DNA from: Bryobacterales bacterium
GTDB taxonomy: Bacteria > Acidobacteriota > Terriglobia > Bryobacterales > Bryobacteraceae
Assembly (NCBI GenBank): GCA_030838885.1
Contig: JAUZEU010000013.1
Span: 1-8,934, forward strand
Reading direction: 5' to 3'
DNA length: 8,934 nucleotides
Part shown: positions 1 to 6,025 of the stretch, one piece after another
Numbering within the stretch: position 1 is the stretch's first letter
Layout of the letters: each line of letters opens with the position of its first letter
The notes under the pieces: model-generated
What the model was told of the DNA's origin: nothing
What the model saw: the letters and a program-made list of their open reading frames with translations, nothing else
Database searches by the model: none
Program-made: the position numbers and the translations under genes

Positions 1-265
1 ATGCGTCTATGGGTCGGCCCAGTTCGCGCAGGCTTTCGGACAGAGCGGCTATCTCTTCGTCCTTCGTGACATCGCAGGGCAGCAGTTTCGCGACGGGCAT
101 GTGGCCGACGATGGATTCGATGGTGTCACGCTGTTTTTCGTTCACGTAGGTGAGGACGAGGGAGGCTCCTTCGCGCGCCAACGATTCGGCGATTCCGTAG
201 GCGAGACTCCATTTATTGGCGATTCCGGCGATCACCGCCGTCTTTCCTGTCAGCAATGCGGGCAT
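1..265 (-). CDS. fabI: Enoyl-[acyl-carrier-protein] reductase FabI, N-terminal part (runs off left edge)
   Basis: The visible 88 residues are the N-terminal nucleotide-binding part of a FabI-type enoyl-ACP reductase, which performs the last NAD(P)H-dependent reduction of each fatty-acid elongation cycle in the cytoplasm. After the start MPALLTGKT comes the divergent glycine-rich cofactor motif typical of FabI rather than of classical SDRs (residues 11-26, GIANKWSLAYGIA, with Ser20 and Ala22 in the usual place). A strand ending LVLTY (36-40) and the CDV triplet at 64-66 follow. The catalytic Tyr-x6-Lys lies beyond the window, so it could not be checked. The start is the ATG at 265-263, in frame with the family's usual N-terminus. 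I see no strong ribosome-binding site before it. The gene lies 21 bases downstream of the hydrolase stop on the same strand, so co-transcription is likely. A generic SDR is the alternative; the AxxxxSxAYGIA pattern argues for FabI. Confidence 0.87.
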   Translation of the reverse strand, partial: MPALLTGKTAVIAGIANKWSLAYGIAESLAREGASLVLTYVNEKQRDTIESIVGHMPVAKLLPCDVTKDEEIAALSESLRELGRPIDA

Positions 266-286
266 TCAGTAATCAGGTTACTTTAC

Positions 287-1198
287 TCACTTCAGAAAGC
301 CGTTGACCCGCAACCAGTTGGTGAGGAGTTTGGGCCATTCGCCGAGGGCGAAGTCATCGGCACCGAGGCCGACTCCGTGGGGGCCGCGCTGGAAGATGTG
401 CATCTCGGCGACAACGCCCGCTTTGCGCAGGGCGAGGAAGTACTGGATGCTGTTTTCGGCGGGAACGGCGGTATCGCCGTTGGTATGGAAGATGAAGGTG
501 GGCGGGGTTTGCGCGGTGACGGCGAGTTCGCCGGAGAGACTGCTGGCGAGTTTGGGATCGGGATTGTCGCCGAGCAGGTTTTTCTTTGAACCCTGGTGCG
601 TCCATGGAGCGATGAGGGAGATGACGGGGTAGCCGAGGATGGCGAAATCGGGGCGGCTGCCGGCGTGGTCGATGGGATCAGTGGCGTCGGGTTTGCCGGT
701 ATCGAAATGGGTGGATACGGAGGAGGCGAGGTGGCCACCGGCGGAGAAGCCCATGATGCCGATGCGGTCGGGCGCGATACCCCATTTGGCTGCGTTAGCG
801 CGTACGGTGCGCATGGCGCGCTGGGCATCGCCAATTTCGACGGGATGGTGGTAGCGGGGACCGAGCCGGTATTTCAGAACGAACGCGGCGATGCCGAGGG
901 AATTGAGGTAATTCGCGACCTGGCGGCCTTCGTGGTTACTGGCAAGGGCACCGTAGCCGCCGCCCGGGCAGACGATGACGGCGGTCATGCCAGGCGTAGC
1001 GGTGCGGGGCATGTAGACGGTGATGGTGGGGATGTCGCGATCTTCTGTGCCCTGCGCGCCGGGGGCCTGACCTTGCCAGAGCGGGAGAGCTTGGGTGTCC
1101 TGCAGCATGAGTGGATTTTGCGGTCCGCGGCCCTGTTGTGCGACGGCTGTGGCCGCTGTGAGGGAGAGGAGAAGTGCGAATGTCTGGAGTCGCTTCAT
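287..1198 (-). CDS. Secreted alpha/beta hydrolase, acetyl-esterase/BD-FAE type
   Basis: A 303-residue alpha/beta-hydrolase of the acetyl esterase/lipase group (COG0657, BD-FAE-like), probably cleaving acyl or acetyl esters, perhaps on plant polysaccharide, outside the cytoplasm. Residues 1-20 form a signal peptide (MKR, hydrophobic core, AVA before QQ). An oxyanion-hole type PGGGYG is at 78-83. The nucleophile elbow G-F-S-A-G puts the catalytic serine at 152. The acid is probably Asp242 (NGDTAVP) and the base His274 (GPHGVG), giving a complete Ser-Asp-His triad in the expected order. The ATG at 1198 immediately precedes the signal peptide; the Shine-Dalgarno match is weak. The gene heads a minus-strand unit with fabI 21 bases downstream and diverges from the VanZ gene. 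Similar proteins are sometimes annotated as xylanase or acetylxylan esterase, but no carbohydrate-binding or glycosidase domain is present. The fold is certain; the substrate is inferred. Confidence 0.85.
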   Translation of the reverse strand: MKRLQTFALLLSLTAATAVAQQGRGPQNPLMLQDTQALPLWQGQAPGAQGTEDRDIPTITVYMPRTATPGMTAVIVCPGGGYGALASNHEGRQVANYLNSLGIAAFVLKYRLGPRYHHPVEIGDAQRAMRTVRANAAKWGIAPDRIGIMGFSAGGHLASSVSTHFDTGKPDATDPIDHAGSRPDFAILGYPVISLIAPWTHQGSKKNLLGDNPDPKLASSLSGELAVTAQTPPTFIFHTNGDTAVPAENSIQYFLALRKAGVVAEMHIFQRGPHGVGLGADDFALGEWPKLLTNWLRVNGFLK

Positions 1199-1264
1199 GG
1201 CCGTGATGCAGATGATATCAATGCACGATTTTCGTCAGCGAGGGCGTGGTCTACCATCAAAGTC

Positions 1265-2410
1265 TTGTTCGGAATTTTTATTGCGATTGTACTTCTCATT
1301 GTGTACGGGTCGTTGTACCCGTGGCATTTCGAATTTATTCGGATGCCGGCGAATCCGTTATGGATTTTATTGCACGCGTGGCGCAGCCACTGGGACCGGC
1401 GGTTTGCGGCGGATGTGGTTATTAATCTTGCGCTTTACGTTCCGTTGGGGATGTCGGGATATCTTGGATTGCGGCGGTTTCGGATCGTGGGGCCCGTGGT
1501 GGTTGGCGCCGTCGTTTCTGCCTGCGTTGAAATGGCGCAACTGTATACCGACTCGAGGATTTGCAGCGCTTTCGACCTGTTGAACAACATCATCGGGTCG
1601 GCGCTGGGGGTGGCGTTGGGGATGTTGTTTGAGAGGGTGGCAGGGCCGGAGCTGGTTGAGCCTGGCCGCCATAAGGTGAAGGACAGGCGCGCGGTGGCGC
1701 TGCTTTTTTGCTGGGCAGGTTCGCTGGTATTTCCGCTTTATCCGGAGATGCATCTGATCGTGCTGCGGGCAGATCTTAGACAGTTTGCGCATTCGCCTTT
1801 GTTTGCCACGCTGCCGTTTCTTTCGGCGGCGGCCAGTTGGCTTGTGGCGGGGCGGCTATTGAGCGCTTCGGGAGTGCCGGGGGCGAGAGTATGGCTGGGG
1901 ATTTCTGTTTTGCTTTTGCCGGCGCAGTTTATTATTGTGTCGCGACAGCCGACCCGGGTGGAATGCCTTGGAGCCATAGCGGGATTCGTATTGTTTTTAG
2001 TAGTGGGTTCGCGAGGGGCGCGGGTGGTGGCGTGGTTTTTCCTGGGATTGCTGGTGATCCGGGGACTTGCGCCGTTTCATTTGGGTGAGGCGCATCGGTT
2101 TCTGTGGATTCCGTTTCAGGGTTTTCTGGACATGAACTGGCAGACCGGGATTGAGACATTGCTGGAGAAAATGTTTTATTACGGGGCGGCGGTTTGGCTC
2201 TTACGGGCGTCCGGGTTGCGGTTGCAGGTGGCTTGCGGGATTGTGGTGGTTTTGCTGGGTTGTATTGAGGGTTTGCAGACCTGGCTTCCGGGCTGGACAG
2301 CAGAGATTACGGATCCTCTGCTGGGCGTTTTGATGGGTGGCGGGTTTCTGGCGCTTCGTTCGCGGGGGAAGAGACGCGACCGGGTGGTCGCGTCTCCCAG
2401 GTGGGCTTGA
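1265..2410 (+). CDS. Polytopic membrane protein with two VanZ-like halves; start uncertain
   Basis: About 381 residues if read from the TTG at 1265, nearly all hydrophobic helices. The first half (residues 1-125) matches the VanZ-like family: a first helix ending SLYPWHF, then NLALYVPLGMSGY, a helix ending in CVEMAQLY (E89, Q92), and SAFDLLNNIIGSALG. The second half (about 255-365) carries the same elements in diverged form: APFHL, WIPFQGFL, EKMFYYGAAVWLL, IEGLQTWLPG and a final ITDPLLGVLMGG. VanZ itself gives low-level teicoplanin resistance, but most relatives have no known function, so no resistance role is claimed. No in-frame ATG precedes the first helix. TTG 1265 is the best in-frame candidate, but no well-spaced ribosome-binding site supports it, and the open frame extends upstream only as antisense to the hydrolase. 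The 3' end contains a perfect hairpin. The gene diverges from the hydrolase and converges on thiC. Confidence 0.75.
   Translation: MFGIFIAIVLLIVYGSLYPWHFEFIRMPANPLWILLHAWRSHWDRRFAADVVINLALYVPLGMSGYLGLRRFRIVGPVVVGAVVSACVEMAQLYTDSRICSAFDLLNNIIGSALGVALGMLFERVAGPELVEPGRHKVKDRRAVALLFCWAGSLVFPLYPEMHLIVLRADLRQFAHSPLFATLPFLSAAASWLVAGRLLSASGVPGARVWLGISVLLLPAQFIIVSRQPTRVECLGAIAGFVLFLVVGSRGARVVAWFFLGLLVIRGLAPFHLGEAHRFLWIPFQGFLDMNWQTGIETLLEKMFYYGAAVWLLRASGLRLQVACGIVVVLLGCIEGLQTWLPGWTAEITDPLLGVLMGGGFLALRSRGKRRDRVVASPRWA
2371..2396. repeat. Perfect 11-bp inverted repeat (hairpin) at the 3' end of the VanZ gene
   Basis: GAGACGCGACC at 2371-2381 is exactly complemented by GGTCGCGTCTC at 2386-2396, with a GGGT loop. 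It lies inside the last codons of the VanZ gene and faces the convergent thiC end. There is no T-run after either arm, so it does not look like a classical Rho-independent terminator. It may still act as a transcript 3'-end stem or be a dispersed REP-like palindrome. Confidence 0.6.
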
Positions 2411-2538
2411 AAGAATTGGCAGAGGACCTCACGGTAATGGGAGTGATCCTGGATGAAGGAGCGGACAGGAATCTGTTGAAGACACCAGTGCAGCTGCGTG
2501 CGTCAGAAGCGATTCGTCACCGGGAAGACGCGGCCGGG

Positions 2539-2578
2539 GGTCCGCGTGTCCCAAAGCCAAGTGCGGTCCGCGTGTCCC
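2539..2578. repeat. Two direct copies of a 14-base GC-rich word beside the thiC stop
   Basis: GGTCCGCGTGTCCC occurs exactly at 2539-2552 and again at 2565-2578, 26 bases start to start. The second copy touches the thiC stop codon (TAG read from 2580-2578). The rest of the 167-base gap (2411-2577) holds no gene I can support. These repeats may belong to a dispersed intergenic element. Confidence 0.55.
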
Positions 2579-3948
2579 TAGTCGGCGCCGGCGATTTGGT
2601 GGAGAACTTCTTCGGCTTGTTCGGCGGTGAAGCTCTCGACCTTGTTCGAGTGGTTCATTGAGCAGAACTTCGGGCCGCACATGGAGCAGAATGCGGCGTC
2701 TTTGAAGCCTTCTTCCGGCAGCGTTTCGTCGTGCATAGCCCGGGCGGTTTCGGGGTCGAGCGAGAGCTCGAACTGTTTGTTCCAGTCGAACGTGTAGCGA
2801 GCGCGGGACAGGGCGTCGTCGCGGTCGCGCGCTCCGGGGCGGTGGCGGGCAAGGTCGGCGGCGTGCGCTGCGATTTTGTAGGCGATGATGCCCTGTTTCA
2901 CGTCTTCACGGTTGGGCAGGCCGAGGTGCTCTTTCGGGGTCACGTAGCAGAGCATGGAAGCACCGTGCCAGCCGATCATGGCAGCGCCAATCGCTGAGGT
3001 GATGTGGTCATAGCCTGGCGCGATATCGGTCACGAGCGGGCCCAGGGTGTAGAAGGGGGCTTCGTGGCAGAGTTCACGTTCTTTGATGACTTGCATTTCA
3101 ATCTGGTCCAGCGGGATGTGGCCGGGGCCCTCGATCATGACCTGGACATCGTAATCCCATGCCTTTTTCGTTAATTCGCCGAGGGTTTTCAGTTCCGCGA
3201 ACTGCGCGGCGTCGCTGGCGTCGGCAATGCAGCCGGGGCGAAGACCGTCGCCCAGGGAGAAGCTGACGTCGTACTTCTGGAAGATTTTGCAGATCTCGTC
3301 GAAGTGCTCATAGAGCAGGTTCTGGCGGTGGTTCTTGACCATCCATTCAGCCAGGATCGCGCCGCCGCGGCTGACGATGCCGGTGATGCGCTTTGAGGCG
3401 AGCGGCACGTATTGTACGAGCACACCGGCGTGGATGGTCATATAATCCACACCCTGCTGGGCCTGCTCTTCAATGACTTCGAGCATGACGTGGATATTCA
3501 GATCTTCCACGCGACGAACGCGGTTAAGCGCTTCGTAGATGGGAACGGTGCCGATGGGAACGGGCGAATTGGCGATGATGGCTTTACGGATTTCGGGGAT
3601 ATCGCCGCCCGTGGAGAGGTCCATGACGGTGTCGGCACCGAATTTGACGGCGTACTGCAGCTTGTCGAGTTCGTCGTCTATGTTCGACGTGGTGGCGGAG
3701 TTGCCGATGTTGGCGTTGATCTTGCATTTGGACGCAATGCCGATCGCCATGGGCTCAAGGTTGAGGTGATTGATGTTGGCGGGGATGATCATGCGCCCGC
3801 GGGCTACTTCATCACGAACGAGTTCGGGCGTGATTCGCTCGAGCCGAGCAACGTATTCCATCTCGCCGGTGATAATGCCCTGGCGGGCATAGTGCATCTG
3901 GGTCCTGATCGGGTCGGACCAACGTTTTTCCACCCATTCGCTGCGCAT
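2578..3948 (-). CDS. thiC: Phosphomethylpyrimidine synthase ThiC (short form)
   Basis: This enzyme converts aminoimidazole ribotide to hydroxymethylpyrimidine phosphate, the pyrimidine half of thiamine. It is a non-canonical radical SAM enzyme acting in the cytoplasm. The 456 residues match the short ThiC form, as in cyanobacteria, rather than the roughly 600-residue enterobacterial form with its extra N-terminal domain. Hallmarks seen are QMHYARQG (17-24), RMIIPANINH (52-61), DTVMDLSTGGD (106-116), TGIVSRGG (189-196), SLGDGLRPG (231-239), EGPGH (273-277), DIAPGYDHITSAIG (308-321) and YVTPKEHLGLPN (335-346). The C-terminal C421-x2-C424-x4-C429 binds the 4Fe-4S cluster, and all three cysteines are present. 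ATG 3948 is the only ATG at the expected N-terminus, but AAGGA sits directly against it, too close for normal spacing. Eighteen open in-frame codons precede it without an ATG. No TPP riboswitch is visible upstream. The gene stands alone, divergent from the radical SAM pair. Confidence 0.96.
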   Translation of the reverse strand: MRSEWVEKRWSDPIRTQMHYARQGIITGEMEYVARLERITPELVRDEVARGRMIIPANINHLNLEPMAIGIASKCKINANIGNSATTSNIDDELDKLQYAVKFGADTVMDLSTGGDIPEIRKAIIANSPVPIGTVPIYEALNRVRRVEDLNIHVMLEVIEEQAQQGVDYMTIHAGVLVQYVPLASKRITGIVSRGGAILAEWMVKNHRQNLLYEHFDEICKIFQKYDVSFSLGDGLRPGCIADASDAAQFAELKTLGELTKKAWDYDVQVMIEGPGHIPLDQIEMQVIKERELCHEAPFYTLGPLVTDIAPGYDHITSAIGAAMIGWHGASMLCYVTPKEHLGLPNREDVKQGIIAYKIAAHAADLARHRPGARDRDDALSRARYTFDWNKQFELSLDPETARAMHDETLPEEGFKDAAFCSMCGPKFCSMNHSNKVESFTAEQAEEVLHQIAGAD

Positions 3949-4040
3949 TCCTTGAGTGTACTGCGAAGGGTTCGGGCCGATGTGGCGGAGGCGGCGAGCG
4001 GGTTATTTCGTACACCTTGAAACAGCGGGCCTGGTAACAG

Positions 4041-4069
4041 TTGAAACGGACGCTGCACAACCCTGTATA
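4041..4069 (+). promoter_or_regulatory. Possible sigma70-type promoter for the small-protein/radical SAM pair
   Basis: TTGAAA at 4041-4046 and TGTATA at 4064-4069 are separated by 17 bases and lie 45 bases before the ATG at 4115. The -35 is a good match and the -10 only moderate. The site lies in the thiC-divergent gap, so regulation could be shared. This is a pattern match only. Confidence 0.3.
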
Positions 4070-4101
4070 CGGAGAGCTAAACGAATGCGCTCTGTACTAA
4101 T

Positions 4102-4107
4102 AAGGAG
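4102..4107 (+). promoter_or_regulatory. Ribosome-binding site fixing the small-protein start
   Basis: AAGGAG with a 7-base spacer to the ATG at 4115 is the clearest Shine-Dalgarno site in the window. It decides for this start over in-frame upstream ATGs such as 4085, which have no such signal. It therefore trims the open frame to a 111-residue protein. Confidence 0.8.
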
Positions 4108-4114
4108 CAAAGCA

Positions 4115-4450
4115 ATGACATCGACAGATAAAGCTCGTGAGCCACGGGGCTCACAGAAGATGCTGGAGCAACTCTCGAAGAACGGTGCGACGCCTTCCAG
4201 TGAGGAAGTATTGAAGGCTCTCGATCTGCCGGCAGGCGTGAAGGTTCAGAACTGGCATACGAGAGGAATTCCCCCGGCGTTCCTGCATATGGAAACAACC
4301 CTGCAGACGCCGATTTCGCAATTGGGCGCCGTGGTGGACCGACTGGTGAAGCTGAACGACAGTGCGATCAACCTGAAGGTTTTGATCAACGGCATTCCGT
4401 TTCCCGACATTGCCCAGGTAATCGTGCGGAACACGCCGGGGGAACGGTAG
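4115..4450 (+). CDS. Uncharacterised 111-residue protein coupled to a radical SAM enzyme
   Basis: I do not recognise this family. The start is well supported by AAGGAG seven bases upstream. The protein has no signal peptide, no membrane helix and no cysteine. Residues 1-25 are polar and probably flexible. From about 26 the sequence looks folded: a probable helix SSEEVLKALDL (28-38), probable strands around VKVQNWHTRG and FLHMETTLQT, a helix around SQLGAVVDRLVKLND, a strand INLKVLINGI and a last segment DIAQVIVRN. This order does not resemble the PqqD/RRE winged helix. The stop lies 2 bases before the radical SAM start, so the two are almost certainly one translationally coupled operon. It may be a peptide substrate with a folded leader, or a small partner subunit; the sequence does not decide. 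An early 7-bp hairpin (4137-4154) lies in its coding region. Confidence 0.72.
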   Translation: MTSTDKAREPRGSQKMLEQLSKNGATPSSEEVLKALDLPAGVKVQNWHTRGIPPAFLHMETTLQTPISQLGAVVDRLVKLNDSAINLKVLINGIPFPDIAQVIVRNTPGER

Positions 4451-4452
4451 CC

Positions 4453-5493
4453 ATGAAGGAAGCAATGGATGGCGGGCTGGAAGGACTCGCGCCGATATTC
4501 CAGATCCACCCAACGCGACGATGCAACCTGCGATGCCTCCATTGCTATTCCCTTTCGAGCCCGGAAGAAAGGGATTTGCTGACAACGGAGAACATTGCAG
4601 AGGCGCTGACGGATGCGAGGGAGCAAGGCTATCTGACGGCGAGTTTTTCGGGCGGGGAGCCGGTGCTGTTCAAGGGGTTGGGGGAGTTGCTGCGTCATGC
4701 GAAGAGCCTGGGCATGAGCACGACAGTGACATCGAATGGGATGTTGCTGAATGCGGCCAGGCTTTCTGAAATTGCGAAGTTTACGGATGTGCTGGCCATC
4801 AGTCTGGATGGGGTCCCGGTATCGCATGACCGGATGAGGAATTGCGTGGGAGCGTTTCAGCGCATGGAGGAGAATCTGGAGGCTGTCCGCGCCAGCAAGG
4901 TGAATTTCGGTTTTATTTTTACGCTGACGCAACACAATGTGGATGAGGCCAATTGGGCAGCGGAGTTTGCTTTCAAGCAGGGGGCAAAGCTGTTTCAGAT
5001 TCATCCGCTGGAGGAAGTGGGACGCGCGCGGGACACGCTGGAGGGGTCGCGGCCGGATGCGGTGGAGTCTGCGTATGCGTATCTGGAGGCAGAGCGGCTG
5101 CGGCAAACGTGGGGTAAGAAGATGCTCGTGCAGCTGGATGTGTTTCACCGGGATTTGGTGAGGCGGTTTCCGGAGCGATTTTATGCGGGTGAACGGATGG
5201 CACGGTGGCCGGCGAATCTGGCGGCTTGTGTGACTCCGCTGGTGCTGGAGGCCGATGGGAGTTTGGTTCCAATGGGATATGGATTTTCGCGGGAGTATGC
5301 GGTGGGGAATATCAGGGATCGGCGGTTGCGGGATGCTGCGCCGCAGTGGATGGCTTATGGGTTTCCGCGATTTCGGGAGCTGTGTAAGCGGGTTTATGCA
5401 GAGGCTTGCAAGCCTTCGGAACTGCCGTTCCTGAACTGGTACGAGATGTTGCAGGCGTGGGCGGCGGAGGGAGAGCTGATTAGTATTCGGTGA
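4453..5493 (+). CDS. Radical SAM protein with degenerate SPASM/twitch-like C-terminus
   Basis: A 346-residue cytoplasmic radical SAM enzyme. The 4Fe-4S/SAM site C24-x3-C28-x2-C31 (RRCNLRCLHCYS) is intact. It is followed by the SAM-binding SGGEP at 66-70, TSNGM at 93-97 and AISLDG at 115-120, all typical of the peptide- and cofactor-modifying branch related to PqqE, AlbA and heme-d1 enzymes. The C-terminus resembles an auxiliary cluster domain: C259, then EADGSLVPMGYG, then GNI at 285-287. However, the Gly-x4-Cys position holds Met274, and only C311 and C319 follow, so a full auxiliary cluster is doubtful. The pentapeptide FQIHP occurs at 16-20 and 181-185. GGGGGAA eight bases before the ATG serves as ribosome-binding site, and the start is 2 bases after the upstream small-protein stop. 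The 3' end overlaps the convergent Uma2 gene by 14 bases. The reaction is unknown. Confidence 0.88.
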   Translation: MKEAMDGGLEGLAPIFQIHPTRRCNLRCLHCYSLSSPEERDLLTTENIAEALTDAREQGYLTASFSGGEPVLFKGLGELLRHAKSLGMSTTVTSNGMLLNAARLSEIAKFTDVLAISLDGVPVSHDRMRNCVGAFQRMEENLEAVRASKVNFGFIFTLTQHNVDEANWAAEFAFKQGAKLFQIHPLEEVGRARDTLEGSRPDAVESAYAYLEAERLRQTWGKKMLVQLDVFHRDLVRRFPERFYAGERMARWPANLAACVTPLVLEADGSLVPMGYGFSREYAVGNIRDRRLRDAAPQWMAYGFPRFRELCKRVYAEACKPSELPFLNWYEMLQAWAAEGELISIR

Positions 5494-6019
5494 AGATGGC
5501 GTCGACGGCGAGTGTGCCTCCGAAAAACAGAGGGATTTGCTCGCCTTGCTTGTATATGTGCATGTGACCGTCTGAGGTAGACACCTTCACCTGGGAACGT
5601 ATGGGGTCCACTACCCAGAATTCCAGGCAGCCGTTTTCGAGGCAAAGCTGTTCTTTATCGAGGATCTCCGATGCTGTGTTGGATGCTGAGAGGACTTCGA
5701 TGACGAGTTCGGGGGCACCCTGCAGCCAGCCATCGGGCGGGATCCCCCTCCAGCGCTCGCGTGAGACAAATGCTACATCCGCTACGCGGTATTCGTGCTC
5801 GGGCAATGGGCGAAAGCCGAATTCGGTGGAAGCTTCGCCAGCATCGCCTGAGGCTACCCAAAGAAGACGAACGATTCTCAGTTGAATCGAATGGTGCCGT
5901 TGTTTGGGAGGAGCCACTTTGACCAGTTCTCCATGGTGAAGTTCGTAGCGGAAGCTTTGAGACTCAGGGAGCCGCTCGAACTCCGCGAACGTCATCAGGC
6001 TGACGGGTGCTGTTGCCAC
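5480..6019 (-). CDS. Uma2 family (DUF820) PD-(D/E)XK endonuclease-like protein
   Basis: A 179-residue protein of the Uma2/DUF820 family, restriction-endonuclease-like folds that are very numerous in cyanobacteria, Acidobacteriota and Chloroflexota and whose cellular role is unsettled. Seen in order are YELHHGELV (25-33, Glu31), RVADVAFVSRE with Asp81 (78-88), APELVIEVLSASN with Glu108 (102-114), and SEILDKEQLCLENG with the likely catalytic Lys122, ending in LEFWVVDP (132-139). The active-site residues therefore look intact. The start is a GTG at 6019, chosen because AGGAG lies six bases upstream (6030-6026); an ATG nine codons in lacks such a site. The stop overlaps the radical SAM 3' end by 14 bases. 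No antitoxin or partner gene adjoins it, so a toxin role is not supported here. Fold and family are firm; the function is open. Confidence 0.87.
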   Translation of the reverse strand: MATAPVSLMTFAEFERLPESQSFRYELHHGELVKVAPPKQRHHSIQLRIVRLLWVASGDAGEASTEFGFRPLPEHEYRVADVAFVSRERWRGIPPDGWLQGAPELVIEVLSASNTASEILDKEQLCLENGCLEFWVVDPIRSQVKVSTSDGHMHIYKQGEQIPLFFGGTLAVDAIFTEY

Positions 6020-6025
6020 GGTTGA

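Noticed and set aside
101..589. Open frame of 162 codons on the plus strand
   Set aside because: Antisense to fabI and the hydrolase, both with clear motifs; glycine/glutamate-rich shadow translation.
596..1264. Upstream extension of the VanZ frame, making a 604-residue protein
   Set aside because: This part is antisense to the hydrolase and low in complexity. The VanZ homology begins only at about 1265.
2371..2396. Rho-independent terminator
   Set aside because: The stem is good, but neither side is followed by a T-run, so it is listed as an inverted repeat instead.
2401..2661. 86-codon plus-strand open frame across the gap before thiC
   Set aside because: It overlaps the thiC 3' end and the repeats. 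No ribosome-binding site or family resemblance.
3412..4020. 202-codon plus-strand open frame
   Set aside because: Antisense to thiC, which is unambiguous along its whole length.
3949..4114. TPP riboswitch upstream of thiC
   Set aside because: None of the conserved thi-box segments could be found by eye on the minus strand.
4115..4450. Small protein as a PqqD/RRE peptide-recognition protein
   Set aside because: The predicted strand/helix order does not fit the winged-helix RRE fold, and no PqqD-type motif is seen.
4246..5148. 300-codon minus-strand open frame
   Set aside because: Antisense to the radical SAM and small-protein genes; arginine/histidine/proline-rich shadow of GC-rich codons.
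5480..6019. Uma2 protein as toxin of a toxin-antitoxin pair
   Set aside because: No small partner gene adjoins; the neighbours are the radical SAM gene and the peptidase gene.
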